Below are positions 37,503 through 45,671 of a DNA stretch of 64,000 nucleotides, piece by piece. Both the position numbers and the translations under genes were made by a program. The notes beneath the pieces are model-generated. The model searched no databases, had not been told where the DNA came from, and saw nothing but the letters and a program-made list of their open reading frames with translations. Origin of the DNA: a virus; IMG/VR virus record IMGVR_UViG_3300037805_000644, positions 124,001 to 188,000 of that record; one strand, 5' to 3'. How positions within the stretch are numbered: the first letter of the stretch is position 1; each line of letters opens with the position of its first letter.

Positions 37503-38191
37503 GCTTTAATCCTTGGATCCTTGGGGCCGTCCACACGCAGGACCTCCACCCCGTTTTTCTCTAGGTACTCGATGCCGTTCTCTCCGGCATAGCCACCCTC
37601 GATGATGTAAACTCGCTGGATGCCCGAGTGGTGGATGAGCTTACTGCACATCCGGCAGGGCTCCCCAGTGCAGATGAGCCACGCCCCTTCGGTGGCCACC
37701 CCACCAGCCGCTGCGTTGCAGACCACGTTCATCTCAGCATGGTGGCAGCCCACCTCCATACAGGTCCCCGACTTGACCCCGGGATATTTCACCAAAAGGG
37801 CAGCGGCATACTGATGGGCCTCAGCCTTTCCATCCGGCCGGGGGACTTCCTTACCCCCTGAGTGCAAGGTCGGGTAAACTTTTGGGAACGTCTTCTCGAC
37901 CTCCCCCTTGACCCGGACCAGGTAACTGTCCTCCCGGCGAACAGGGATGCGGAGGGGAGGCAAACCCTCGGTGATCTCGATGTCCTCTCGCTTGAGCCCG
38001 TCCCGCTCACAGAAAGATCCGCCGCAAAGGGTGCCCTCTGCTCCCCGGGGGCCTCCGTTGTACCCGTCCATCAGGACGACGTTCCGCTTGGGGTCCAGGA
38101 GCATGGCCCCGAACTTGCGGCGGGGGCAGTTGCTGGCATTCGAGAGGGACAGGCACTGTTCGATGCGGATGGCAAGGTGCTTAGGCTTCAC
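37499..38191 (-). CDS. Deoxycytidylate (dCMP) deaminase
   Basis: 230 residues. The zinc-site residues are in CHHAEMN (H151, E153) and EPCRMC (C179, C182), with the N-terminal NCPRRKFGAMLLD strand typical of dCMP deaminases. Two extra Cys (CGGSFC, about 56-61) suit the second structural zinc of the T4-type enzyme. It converts dCMP to dUMP, the substrate of ThyX. The start is a GTG that overlaps the upstream stop. A 60-residue insert (about 65-130) separates the two halves of the domain. Confidence 0.9.
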   Translation of the reverse strand: MKPKHLAIRIEQCLSLSNASNCPRRKFGAMLLDPKRNVVLMDGYNGGPRGAEGTLCGGSFCERDGLKREDIEITEGLPPLRIPVRREDSYLVRVKGEVEKTFPKVYPTLHSGGKEVPRPDGKAEAHQYAAALLVKYPGVKSGTCMEVGCHHAEMNVVCNAAAGGVATEGAWLICTGEPCRMCSKLIHHSGIQRVYIIEGGYAGENGIEYLEKNGVEVLRVDGPKDPRIKA

Positions 38192-38547
38192 GAGAATAGC
38201 TCCTCAAGGGGGTTGGGCTCAGGGGGAGGGGCAGGGTTCAGCTCACCCGCCAAACGCTCCAGGATGGAGGCGTGGCAGGGTTTAGGGGCACAGAAGCACA
38301 CCAGGTTCTTGCCGTGCAGCTCAGAAACCTTCTGGCGGTACTCGGGGTCCTCCTCTAGCCTTTGCCGGGCCCAAACCTCAAAGCAGGCAAGGGTAGTCCC
38401 CTTGCCCAAGTGGACTTCACCGCAGATCTGGCAGGTCTGGCTCCGCCGCACGGGGTTCCCGAAGTATCCGTCCACACCCCGCCCTGGGCGTCCGACATAC
38501 ACGTCATCGGGCCGGAGCCCCCTGCGGTGTAGGTTGAACACAGGCAT
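38188..38547 (-). CDS. DUF4326 family protein (119 aa)
   Basis: MPVFNLHRRGLRPDDVYVGRPGRGVDGYFGNP followed by LVCFCAPKPCHASILERL is the DUF4326 signature. The family is widespread in phages, often beside nucleotide-metabolism genes, and is of unknown function. Conserved Cys and His residues suggest metal or substrate binding. It overlaps the upstream stop by 1 nt (TGATG) and the downstream GTG by 4 nt. Confidence 0.85.
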   Translation of the reverse strand: MPVFNLHRRGLRPDDVYVGRPGRGVDGYFGNPVRRSQTCQICGEVHLGKGTTLACFEVWARQRLEEDPEYRQKVSELHGKNLVCFCAPKPCHASILERLAGELNPAPPPEPNPLEELFS

Positions 38548-39269
38548 CAGTGCTCCTTGCGCACAAGGCCGGTGCAGGAGACCCTTTCGGACTCCGCCCA
38601 CTCACGACAGGTTCGGGTGCGCTGCACATAATGGGGGGATCCCGGTCCAGGAGCGGATAGCTCACTCAGAGCCACACAGGTCAGTGTCAGCTTGTCCTCA
38701 GGGGTAACCTCACTCCGATCATGGAGGAGCCCCACATTGCAGTAATAACCGGGCCGGGAGTCACAGTGCAGAAGGGGCACGAGATCTCCACCGTGGTGGA
38801 TGAACCGGTCCACCGTTTCGCCCCGAAGCAATGCCGCCCTGTTGGGTTCTAGCCACCTTGAGGAGAGGCCCCCCAAGATGTTTTTCAGCTCGGCCTCACA
38901 AACACGGGGGCCTTCAAGGCCCTCAAACAGGGTCCCGCAATCCCCACACACATACCGATCCACTTGTGCCTCCCCCTTGAAGGGGAAGCCCTCAAGGGAG
39001 GGCTGGGTCAGGAGGGCATCGCACTTCTTGTTGATGTGGTCGAAAACCTCGGCGAGATCGATATCGTGAGCACGGAGCATGGAGAGCAGGACGAAGAGAA
39101 CGTCCCCCGCTTCGGATGCGGGGGACTCATCCCCCTTGCCCCGCAAAGCCTCGATGAACTCCGAGACCTCAAGGTGCAGGTAACAGCCGCCATTGTTCCA
39201 GGTCCGCTCCCACTCATGGAGGCGGCAGACCGCAATGGACTTGTCAGCGAGATCGTTGATGTTGGGCAT
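38547..39269 (-). CDS. MazG-like nucleotide pyrophosphohydrolase, extended (240 aa)
   Basis: Residues about 10-85 match the all-alpha NTP-PPase (MazG-like) fold: HLEVSEFIEAL followed by SEAGDVLFVLLSML supplies the EExxE- and ExxD-type metal ligands. The C-terminal 150 residues hold a Cys pair (CGDCGTLF) and other Cys/His and are unrecognised. MazG-like phage enzymes hydrolyse (d)NTPs or alarmone-type nucleotides; the substrate here is unknown. GGGGGAG precedes the ATG. It is the first gene of the compact cluster with DUF4326 and dCMP deaminase. Confidence 0.78.
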   Translation of the reverse strand: MPNINDLADKSIAVCRLHEWERTWNNGGCYLHLEVSEFIEALRGKGDESPASEAGDVLFVLLSMLRAHDIDLAEVFDHINKKCDALLTQPSLEGFPFKGEAQVDRYVCGDCGTLFEGLEGPRVCEAELKNILGGLSSRWLEPNRAALLRGETVDRFIHHGGDLVPLLHCDSRPGYYCNVGLLHDRSEVTPEDKLTLTCVALSELSAPGPGSPHYVQRTRTCREWAESERVSCTGLVRKEH

Positions 39270-39319
39270 GAAGCTCCCCCTTTGAGGGGATTACCCGGGC
39301 CGCTGAGACAGCGACCCCC

Positions 39320-39643
39320 TCAAGCCCTAGGGAAGCCCAAGGCTTCCCGCATCGAGATAACCTCCCGACCCACCAGCTCGGACATTGAGAGAACCCGGGT
39401 CGATTTGGAGGCCCCCTTGCTCAGGAGGGCGTGAACTACCCCCGTGTTGATCTCCTCAACCTCGGTTCGGCTCAGGCGAGGGGTCCCGTCGGGGGTGGGC
39501 CAGGGCATCACCTCACGGAGGGTAGCATACAGGTCCCGGGACCGGTGGGCGGCTTCCTGGCGGGAAGCGACTTTGGCCCGGTAGCCTGCAACAGTGCCGA
39601 CCAGGTAACTGTTCACCTGGGGGGTGGGTGTGGAGTTCTGCAT
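39320..39643 (-). CDS. Hypothetical protein (107 aa)
   Basis: The ATG at 39643 was chosen because the longer frame runs into the promoter-like region. The protein is helical and basic in the middle (YRAKVASRQEAAHRSRDLYATLREVM), with a second helical part (TEVEEINTGVVHALLSKGASKSTRVLSMSELV). It is possibly DNA-binding. A class II element lies 41 nt upstream. Confidence 0.55.
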   Translation of the reverse strand: MQNSTPTPQVNSYLVGTVAGYRAKVASRQEAAHRSRDLYATLREVMPWPTPDGTPRLSRTEVEEINTGVVHALLSKGASKSTRVLSMSELVGREVISMREALGFPRA

Positions 39644-39674
39644 TGGGGTCTCTCCTCTAGGGTCTACCCGAGGA

Positions 39675-39686
39675 AAGATATAGGCC
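39675..39686 (-). promoter_or_regulatory. Class II promoter-like element
   Basis: The minus strand reads GGCCTATATC, about 35-40 nt upstream of the start at 39643. Confidence 0.4.
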
Positions 39687-39722
39687 GAATACCGGGGGGA
39701 GTTTCGATTGCCACCACCCTCC

Positions 39723-40619
39723 TTACAGGAACCCTCGGGGGGAGAGCACACCCCGGCCTACATGAGGGCCGAAAGCGGATCGAATGCCCATACCAAACTT
39801 AGGCTGCTGGAGACCCCGGATGAACTTGGTGGTCCGCACCTTGGCTTCGGCCGCTTTGTCGAGCTGACCCTCAGCGTTCTGTTTCAGGCTCTCATACTTG
39901 CTCGATTTCTCGATGGAGAGGCTAACCCCTCCGATGGAGTAATCAAATTCGTCAGCCACCCAGTTGGCTGCCACCGCAAACATGGCGTGGACGATGGCCC
40001 CCCACAGAACTGCTGTCCTCCACGAGGGCTTCTGGTTTACCAGGCGATCAATGGAGCAGAGGCTTTCTGTGCTTGGCGGAAGGCTGTTCCAGTAATCCAG
40101 AGCCGTCTCCAGATAGCACAACAACTCTGCATCCTCCCAGATCTGCCCAAACACCCTGTCGTAATTACCCACCCGCCCGGAGTGCTCCGGGGGTCGGAAA
40201 TGGTAAAACTTGTCGGGGTTCTGATCTCGGAGGAGCACCCGCAACTTGCTGATCATCGCCCGTTCCGCCGAGCTGTACTGGATCTGAGTTGCCTCCTCAT
40301 CCGCAGCCACCGTGAACTCCTGGGTGACCGTCTGCTGAGGGCTGTTGGCATACTGACGGAAAGTCCAACGGATGCGGTAGGTGCCACCTGTTGCCGCCGG
40401 CGGCACCATGAGGGCGGCCCAATACTCACCCATGCTTGGGTTCACCGGCATTCGGTTGGGGTCCCCGATCAGAACCTCCATCTCCGGCGGTCCGGCATCC
40501 ACAAAATAGATGGCGTAAGTGATCTCGTAAGCGTTGACGGGACTCTCATTCGAGTCCACAAGGAACATGTTGAGATCCTTGCGGGCTGTGGTGTACCCGG
40601 GGAAAAACTGGGTGGCCAT
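39723..40619 (-). CDS. Probable virion/neck protein (298 aa)
   Basis: The N-terminal 110 residues are beta-sandwich-like, with an Ig-like ending (GGTYRIRWTFRQYANSPQQTVTQEFTV). The C-terminal part is helical, with AMISKLRVLLRDQNPDKFYHFRPPE and LCYLETALDYWNSLPP. This combination recurs in structural proteins of large phages. AGGAG precedes the ATG at 40619. A head-tail or baseplate-linked role is inferred from position at the head of the virion cluster. Confidence 0.6.
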   Translation of the reverse strand: MATQFFPGYTTARKDLNMFLVDSNESPVNAYEITYAIYFVDAGPPEMEVLIGDPNRMPVNPSMGEYWAALMVPPAATGGTYRIRWTFRQYANSPQQTVTQEFTVAADEEATQIQYSSAERAMISKLRVLLRDQNPDKFYHFRPPEHSGRVGNYDRVFGQIWEDAELLCYLETALDYWNSLPPSTESLCSIDRLVNQKPSWRTAVLWGAIVHAMFAVAANWVADEFDYSIGGVSLSIEKSSKYESLKQNAEGQLDKAAEAKVRTTKFIRGLQQPKFGMGIRSAFGPHVGRGVLSPRGFL

Positions 40620-40622
40620 CGG

Positions 40623-40838
40623 TCAGACTCCTACGGTGGTGCAGCGGTCGATAAGGGAAGGGACAAACCCTCGGGCAACCCGGATACGGGCCTGGACTTG
40701 TGCCTGGGCACCGGCCACCTCCACAAAATCAAGCAAGAAATCTGGGCCGTCAGGGAGCACACGGAAAGCGTTGGCCTCGACTGTCTGAACAGCCACACCC
40801 TCAACCACCTCCACCTCTACATCAACTCGTCCCGGCAT
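40623..40838 (-). CDS. DUF3467-like small protein (71 aa)
   Basis: The sequence contains ANAFRVLPDGPDFLLDFVEV followed by ARIRVARGFVPSLIDRC. This pattern resembles DUF3467-type proteins, and a second copy exists in this window at 49828-50088 (ANAFRVLDGD..., ARVRVSPKLLPVMI). It is a small beta-rich protein, probably a structural or assembly factor. Confidence 0.65.
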   Translation of the reverse strand: MPGRVDVEVEVVEGVAVQTVEANAFRVLPDGPDFLLDFVEVAGAQAQVQARIRVARGFVPSLIDRCTTVGV

Positions 40839-40846
40839 AGCCTGCC

Positions 40847-41101
40847 TTACATGTGGGTCATGGCCTTGAGCATCTGGATTTCCTGGGAGTACGCCAGGGG
40901 GGAGATCTTGACCTGCTCCCGACGGAACCAGACGTTTTTCAACTCTTTGACAGTTTCGGTGTACTCAAACAGGAATTCCTTGCGGTGCCTTTCACCCTCT
41001 TTGGGGACGCAATCCACAAAGGGCACATCCGCTACCTTGAGGAAAGCGGCAAAGTACAAGTCCGTTGTTCGGTAGCACTTGCTGTGATCAATCTCAGGCA
41101 T
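40847..41101 (-). CDS. DUF5659-like protein (84 aa)
   Basis: The ATG at 41101 (GGAGAG upstream) was chosen over one 12 nt earlier. The start MPEIDHSKCYRTTDLYFAAFLKVADVPFVDC resembles DUF5659: a short helix then a beta unit with a Cys. The rest includes RHRKEFLFEYTETVKELKNVW. Unknown function. A class II element precedes it by about 55 nt. Confidence 0.6.
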   Translation of the reverse strand: MPEIDHSKCYRTTDLYFAAFLKVADVPFVDCVPKEGERHRKEFLFEYTETVKELKNVWFRREQVKISPLAYSQEIQMLKAMTHM

Positions 41102-41148
41102 TGTTCTCTCCATCTGCTCCAGCCCTTGAGGGCGGTCTACTACAGGCG

Positions 41149-41160
41149 AGCCTATAGCCA
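41149..41160 (-). promoter_or_regulatory. Class II promoter-like element
   Basis: The minus strand reads TGGCTATAGGC, about 50 nt upstream of the 41101 start and just downstream of the terminator at 41177-41215. Confidence 0.42.
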
Positions 41161-41176
41161 GTCCACCATACCAACG

Positions 41177-41215
41177 AAAAAGCCCTACCGGCCGAGAGGG
41201 GCTGATAGGGCTTTT
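41177..41215 (-). terminator. Rho-independent terminator
   Basis: AAAAGCCCTA pairs with TAGGGCTTTT, flanked by A and T tracts; the inner GGCCGAGAGGGGCTG partly pairs. It lies between the end of the third paralogous structural gene and the next minus-strand unit. Confidence 0.8.
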
Positions 41216-41236
41216 CAGAGGGTTGAGGGCTGGGGG

Positions 41237-42196
41237 TCAGTCGATGCGGATGCCCGCCTGGTCAAAGACCGTGCAGAGGGGGGCGATCCCGTTTGCCGGG
41301 ATGACCACGTTGTCAAACGGGTTCTGAGCAAAGGGCCGGGCGGCGGTCGGCGTCATGCCCACACGAGAGAAGTTCGGGTTGAGCACCGCAACGCCTGTGG
41401 GGGCTGCGAACGCCGCCAGGACGCCTGCCTTGGCAGAGAGCCTAAGCGCCCCATTCGGCACCAGGCCAGGAACGGCACGGAAACCGACCTCAGCGGTGGC
41501 CAGGAAGCCACCCTGAGCATACACAGGGAACGCCAATTGGTTGCCCGTGACTCGGGTGTTGCGGTCCGTCAGACTCAGGAACGCGCCTGCCTGGTCTGCG
41601 ACACAGGTGTTCTCTCGGGTTCGGTAAACCTCACCAGAGAGAATGCGGATGATGTCCTCGACCGAGCCGAACGAGTCGGAGGTCGCCCCCGCACCATCAA
41701 GGTCAGTCCCTGCACCCGCATGGGCAACCAAGAACCCGTTGATGTCGGCGAGGGCAAGGTTGTTGCTGCCGCCGGGGATGAGGTTTTGGGGATCAGCTCG
41801 GGCCGCGATGGAGTTGAACATCAGGTTCAGCTCCGCCTGGTTGAGGGTGTCATCATTGACGCCGGGGTTAACGTGTACCCGCTCTCGCAGGTACGCCTTG
41901 AGCCCGAAATCGGTGGCCTGGGTCAGCAGGGTCTCGTTGCCGCCGGGGGCGATAACGTCCGCCGCTGCGGTTGCAGCGATGGTGATCCTGTTGGGTGAGC
42001 CGCTGACCAGACCCTCAGCAGCATTCACCACCTGGTCATCGGCCTGAGCATTGAACGAGTGGTGGAGGTAATGGGACTGACCCACACCGTCCAGGACACT
42101 GCTCTTCTGCGACCCGTTGGGCTTGAGGTCATAGACGTACAAGCCCATCCCCGCCAAGTCGTCACGCAGAGGAACCATGTAAGCTCGATTGGCCAT
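41237..42196 (-). CDS. Virion protein paralogue 1 (319 aa)
   Basis: This is one of three tandem genes with the same plan. The start is MANRAYMVPLRDDLAGMGLYVYDLKPNGSQKS and then a GVGQSHYL segment, a middle repeat-like helical/beta region, a conserved VEDIIRILSGEVYR block (about 185-200) and a C-terminus with CTVFDQAGIRID. The beta-rich Ala/Asn/Gly composition is typical of abundant capsid or tail surface proteins. Function as a decoration protein or fibre subunit is inferred. Confidence 0.68.
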   Translation of the reverse strand: MANRAYMVPLRDDLAGMGLYVYDLKPNGSQKSSVLDGVGQSHYLHHSFNAQADDQVVNAAEGLVSGSPNRITIAATAAADVIAPGGNETLLTQATDFGLKAYLRERVHVNPGVNDDTLNQAELNLMFNSIAARADPQNLIPGGSNNLALADINGFLVAHAGAGTDLDGAGATSDSFGSVEDIIRILSGEVYRTRENTCVADQAGAFLSLTDRNTRVTGNQLAFPVYAQGGFLATAEVGFRAVPGLVPNGALRLSAKAGVLAAFAAPTGVAVLNPNFSRVGMTPTAARPFAQNPFDNVVIPANGIAPLCTVFDQAGIRID

Positions 42197-42208
42197 TGAC
42201 CTCTCCTA

Positions 42209-43108
42209 TCAGGCGATGACGGTGCCGTCGGCGGCGTAAACCGTCACGGCTCGATGAGCACCCGTTGCCGGGATGGCCACGCCGTCCAGGTCCGTCGCGG
42301 TACCGCCCGCACCATAGGTGAAGGCGGGGTTGAGGAACGTGAACGCGGGGGCGACCAGCTCGGACAGAACCCCGCTCAGGGCACTGAGCTGGAGGGCTCC
42401 CGTGTTCACGATGGGCAGCACCTGGTTGTGGTTGCCGTCCTGCGTTCCGGTGTTGACCACCGCAGTGGTGGGGACAACCCGGCCCGAGAAGGGGTTACGG
42501 CCACGGATGCCTGCGCCGTTGAGGGCACGAACCGATTCGGGCTGCTCGATGTTGGCGGCAGTGGTGAAGAAACCACGGACGGCGGCATCGAAAGTGCCAC
42601 CGACAACCTGCACCTGGGAGTTGTCCGGGAGCTTCCAACGCTCGCCTGCGAGGATGCGGAGGACTTCCTCCACACTCCCGGTCGAGGCGCCGAGGATGCC
42701 ATCGAGGTCCGAACCACCTACACCAGCGGGGGTGTTGATGTGGATGTTGATGGCCGCCAAGGTGAGGGCGACACCATTCGAGGCATCCTGCTCAATGAGA
42801 GCCGAAATCTGACCAGCTTCCACAGCCGTCAACGCCTGTGTGCCCAGGGTGTCCTCAACATTGTCGATGAGGTAAGCGGACAGCCCGTAGGTGTCGCCGT
42901 CCGAATCGAGAGAGGCACCGCCAGCCAGGCCCGCCTGCGTCGCGACGGCGGCATTCACCGCGTCGAGCAAGAAATGGGTCTGGTAGTGGGTCTGGCCAGC
43001 GCCGGCATAGACCGAGTTGCGCTGGGACTTGTTGGGGCTGAGATCGAGGACCTGGAGGAGGTTGTCGTCCAGGTCGTTGCGAGCCAGCACGATGTATGCA
43101 CGAGCCAT
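42209..43108 (-). CDS. Virion protein paralogue 2 (299 aa)
   Basis: It shares its start with the neighbours (ARAYIVLARNDLDDNLLQVLDLSPNKSQRNS, GAGQTHYQTH), the block VEEVLRILAGERWKLPDNS and the ending AVTVYAADGTVIA. It lies 12 nt from paralogue 1 and paralogue 3, so the three are co-transcribed. It is the shortest copy. Good ribosome binding sites precede all three. The identity of the family is not known to me. Confidence 0.68.
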   Translation of the reverse strand: MARAYIVLARNDLDDNLLQVLDLSPNKSQRNSVYAGAGQTHYQTHFLLDAVNAAVATQAGLAGGASLDSDGDTYGLSAYLIDNVEDTLGTQALTAVEAGQISALIEQDASNGVALTLAAINIHINTPAGVGGSDLDGILGASTGSVEEVLRILAGERWKLPDNSQVQVVGGTFDAAVRGFFTTAANIEQPESVRALNGAGIRGRNPFSGRVVPTTAVVNTGTQDGNHNQVLPIVNTGALQLSALSGVLSELVAPAFTFLNPAFTYGAGGTATDLDGVAIPATGAHRAVTVYAADGTVIA

Positions 43109-43120
43109 GATGATTCTCCT

Positions 43121-44395
43121 TTAAGCCAGCGTGCCGTCGTCGTTGTAGACGGTCACGATCCGAGCCGGGGTAACGGCGGCGTTGTTGGGGCCGGGCTGGT
43201 AGTGGGTTGCCTGGAAGGGCACCAGGTCACTGTCTGGGAAAAGGGTGACGGAACCGTCCTGCATCTTGCTCAGGTAGCCGCCCAGGAGAGATTGCTGGAA
43301 GCTGCCGTCATCGACGGTGTCCCGAATCCCCTTGTGCTCAGTCTGCTCGATGTCGCCACCGTTCGTGACGGCGAGACCCTTGTGGCGGATCCAGGGGTTC
43401 ACGGGACCGATCACACCGCCGACCATCTGGGTGTCAAACACCGTGTTGGCCCGGGTGAAAGAACCGAGCTGGGTCGAGTCCCAGACGGTGAGCGGGAGGG
43501 CCGCAGCCACCAGCTTCACGCTCCCGGAGGGAAGCTGGTAACCTCGACCGGCCATCAGCTCCAGGATGTCCAGGGCTACCCCAGTGGAGGCTGATCCACC
43601 AGCGGAGGTCAGCTCGGTCCCCGCAGCGGCTGCTGCAAGCACCGTGTTGATGTTGCCGAGGGCGAGCACCTGTCCCGCATCCACCCGAGCAAGCAAGGCT
43701 GCTGCTGCCGCTGCCACGGTGGCTGCCGTCCAGCTCTGCACTGCCCGAGTCATCGTGGCGCCGCCAAGGGTGATTTCAACTGCACCCGAGTCCTCAGCCA
43801 CAGTCGTCTGGAGGTAGTTGGTACCCGGACGCACATCGGCGACGATGGTCACCGTGTCCACGGTGCCGGCGGTGTTGTCTGCGGAGATGGTCTCCCCAGA
43901 GGCCACCCCTCCGATGCTCGTTTCCAAGAGAGCCTGAGAGGCCGCATCATTGATGGCGCCCACCAGGCTGGTGGCCGTGTTGATGGCCGAGCCCGAGTTG
44001 GCTACGTCGTTGAACTCTTGGTTCGCTGCGACGGCACCACCGGCTACTGCCGTGAAATCCACCTGGATGCCGGAGGGGCCATCGATGGTGATGATGGTCC
44101 CTGCGGCGAGGCCGGCGAGAATCTGGATGGTCTGTGACTCCGCAGTCAGCCCACCTGCCTCAACTCGGTCCGCCAGGTAGGCAGCCAGCCCCCGAGCGGC
44201 GCTTGCGGGCTCATCGGTGCGAGTCACCTGACCCGTGGCCGCATCGAACGACAGGGCGTCGATCTGGGCACGGTTGAGGTAACGGGTTTGGCCTGGCGGG
44301 TCCAGATCGCTCCGAAGACTCGTGTTGGGCACGAGGTCGAGAACCTGGAGCACGCCGTCGGGAATGTCGGTCCGTGCAAGGCAGATGTACGGCAT
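43121..44395 (-). CDS. Virion protein paralogue 3 (424 aa)
   Basis: It has the same start (PYICLARTDIPDGVLQVLDLVPNTSLRSD, PGQTRYLNR), the block ALDILELMAGRGYQLPSGS and the ending IVTVYNDDGTLA. It is about 110 residues longer because of an insert (about 70-200) rich in Ala/Gly/Thr. It is first in the operon, with a class II element 50-60 nt upstream. Triplication suggests related subunits at different virion positions. Confidence 0.68.
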   Translation of the reverse strand: MPYICLARTDIPDGVLQVLDLVPNTSLRSDLDPPGQTRYLNRAQIDALSFDAATGQVTRTDEPASAARGLAAYLADRVEAGGLTAESQTIQILAGLAAGTIITIDGPSGIQVDFTAVAGGAVAANQEFNDVANSGSAINTATSLVGAINDAASQALLETSIGGVASGETISADNTAGTVDTVTIVADVRPGTNYLQTTVAEDSGAVEITLGGATMTRAVQSWTAATVAAAAAALLARVDAGQVLALGNINTVLAAAAAGTELTSAGGSASTGVALDILELMAGRGYQLPSGSVKLVAAALPLTVWDSTQLGSFTRANTVFDTQMVGGVIGPVNPWIRHKGLAVTNGGDIEQTEHKGIRDTVDDGSFQQSLLGGYLSKMQDGSVTLFPDSDLVPFQATHYQPGPNNAAVTPARIVTVYNDDGTLA

Positions 44396-44443
44396 GTCTT
44401 CGGTCTCCTATCTTCGGCAAGTCTGTACTCGCCTATCTGGGCC

Positions 44444-44455
44444 AGGCTATAGGCT
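44444..44455 (-). promoter_or_regulatory. Class II promoter-like element
   Basis: The minus strand reads GCCTATAGCCT, upstream of the three-paralogue operon starting at 44395. Confidence 0.45.
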
Positions 44456-44460
44456 CTCTA

Positions 44461-45300
44461 TCAGACCCCGCCTGAGGCACCCTGGTCCAAGTTGGCGATG
44501 ATAACGAACGTGGGGTTGCTCCCCGGGGTTACACTGGACAGGTAAATCTCTTTCACGGACCCGAAAGTCGTGATCTCAAAGTCACCACCACCGAGGGCCC
44601 CCAGGGCCAGGTAAGGCTGGTTCCAGCCGAAACTCACGGCGAGGCCGTTGGCGGCGTCCTTGTTACGCACCGTCACCGAGGTGGTTGGCCAGGGGAGGAC
44701 AACACCTGTGGGAGGACCGTTACCGGCGCCCCCGTTGTCAAGAGTCTGATCGAAACCCGAGGGGGCGTCCCCTTCGGAGACGCCGAGATCGGTGACTCCC
44801 CCGGTGATGACCACGGTGCCTTCACGGAGGCTCAATACCTCCGGGGGCGGGAGGGCCAGGATCGGACCGGTGATGTCAAACCCTGCGTTTGCCCCTGCAA
44901 GGGCCTGGGCGGGGCCCGCAGCGCGGATCTGCTGAACAGCCAAGTACACCTGGGCGTTGTTCGACAGATTCAGGGCAGGGAAATCCTGCAAGGTGAAGAT
45001 GGCCCTGGTGGCCTTGCCCAGCTTTTCATCACAGGCACCCCACCCGTTGCGGCGGATGGTCGGGCTGCGGAACATGCGACCCGCCAGTACGGTGAACAGG
45101 TTCTGCCGCACGGCGGGGGCTACAACCCCCGACCCGATGGGAGCACCATACAGGCTATCCACGCTGGACGACGCCCACACCCGGTACCCGGAGGCGTCCG
45201 GGGAGTGTGGGATCTGGATGGAGATGCGGTCAGATGTCCGCAAGACGATGCCCGGGAACTGACCCCAAGGGCCCATATCAAAGTTGTGTGGCACGCTCAT
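44461..45300 (-). CDS. Probable virion protein (279 aa)
   Basis: Beta-rich with Gly/Pro/Asn loops and no enzyme motif. Notable stretches are GIVLRTSDRISIQIPHSPDASGYRVWAS and the ending EIYLSSVTPGSNPTFVIIANLD. The start overlaps the stop of the zinc-ribbon gene (ATGA). It is probably a structural component, role unknown. Confidence 0.6.
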   Translation of the reverse strand: MSVPHNFDMGPWGQFPGIVLRTSDRISIQIPHSPDASGYRVWASSSVDSLYGAPIGSGVVAPAVRQNLFTVLAGRMFRSPTIRRNGWGACDEKLGKATRAIFTLQDFPALNLSNNAQVYLAVQQIRAAGPAQALAGANAGFDITGPILALPPPEVLSLREGTVVITGGVTDLGVSEGDAPSGFDQTLDNGGAGNGPPTGVVLPWPTTSVTVRNKDAANGLAVSFGWNQPYLALGALGGGDFEITTFGSVKEIYLSSVTPGSNPTFVIIANLDQGASGGV

Positions 45301-45671
45301 GCGTTCTTCTCCTCGCGGATCTTCGCATCATAGGCGGCGGTGTCTCGACCCTTTGAGGTCGCCAACTTCTTGGCGTCTGACCAAGAGTCCACACGTTCCC
45401 CGCCTACATTGGGGGCCAGGGTCAAAGCAGGAGCATCTTTCAACTTCACCTTGCCCTTGGCGGTCAGCCGGCGGTTCTTTTCCCGCATCTGCTGCTTGAT
45501 CTTCATGTTCTTACCAACCCAGTCGTCTCCTCGTTGGAGGAACGACACTTGTCCGACCACCCGCTTAGCAGGCTCGCCGCAGTCGCAGGGTTGGGGCTGG
45601 GTGCATTCGGACCGATCAACGCTCTTCTCGAACGTCTCGCCGCAAGGACACTTATAGCTGTAGAGGGGCAT
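45297..45671 (-). CDS. FmdB-type zinc-ribbon protein (124 aa)
   Basis: MPLYSYKCPCGETFEKSVDRSECTQPQPCDCGEPAKRV has the four-cysteine FmdB-type ribbon. The C-terminal half is basic and helical (KNMKIKQQMREKNRRLTAKGKVKLKD). It overlaps the upstream SWIM-protein gene by 20 nt and the downstream gene by 4 nt. It is the second ribbon of this type in the window (see 17699-18130), again inside a virion operon. Confidence 0.72.
   Translation of the reverse strand: MPLYSYKCPCGETFEKSVDRSECTQPQPCDCGEPAKRVVGQVSFLQRGDDWVGKNMKIKQQMREKNRRLTAKGKVKLKDAPALTLAPNVGGERVDSWSDAKKLATSKGRDTAAYDAKIREEKNA

Noticed and set aside
39708-41998. Long plus-strand frames (455 and 381 codons) opposite virion genes
   Set aside because: They overlap several well-started minus-strand genes and a terminator and have no family resemblance.
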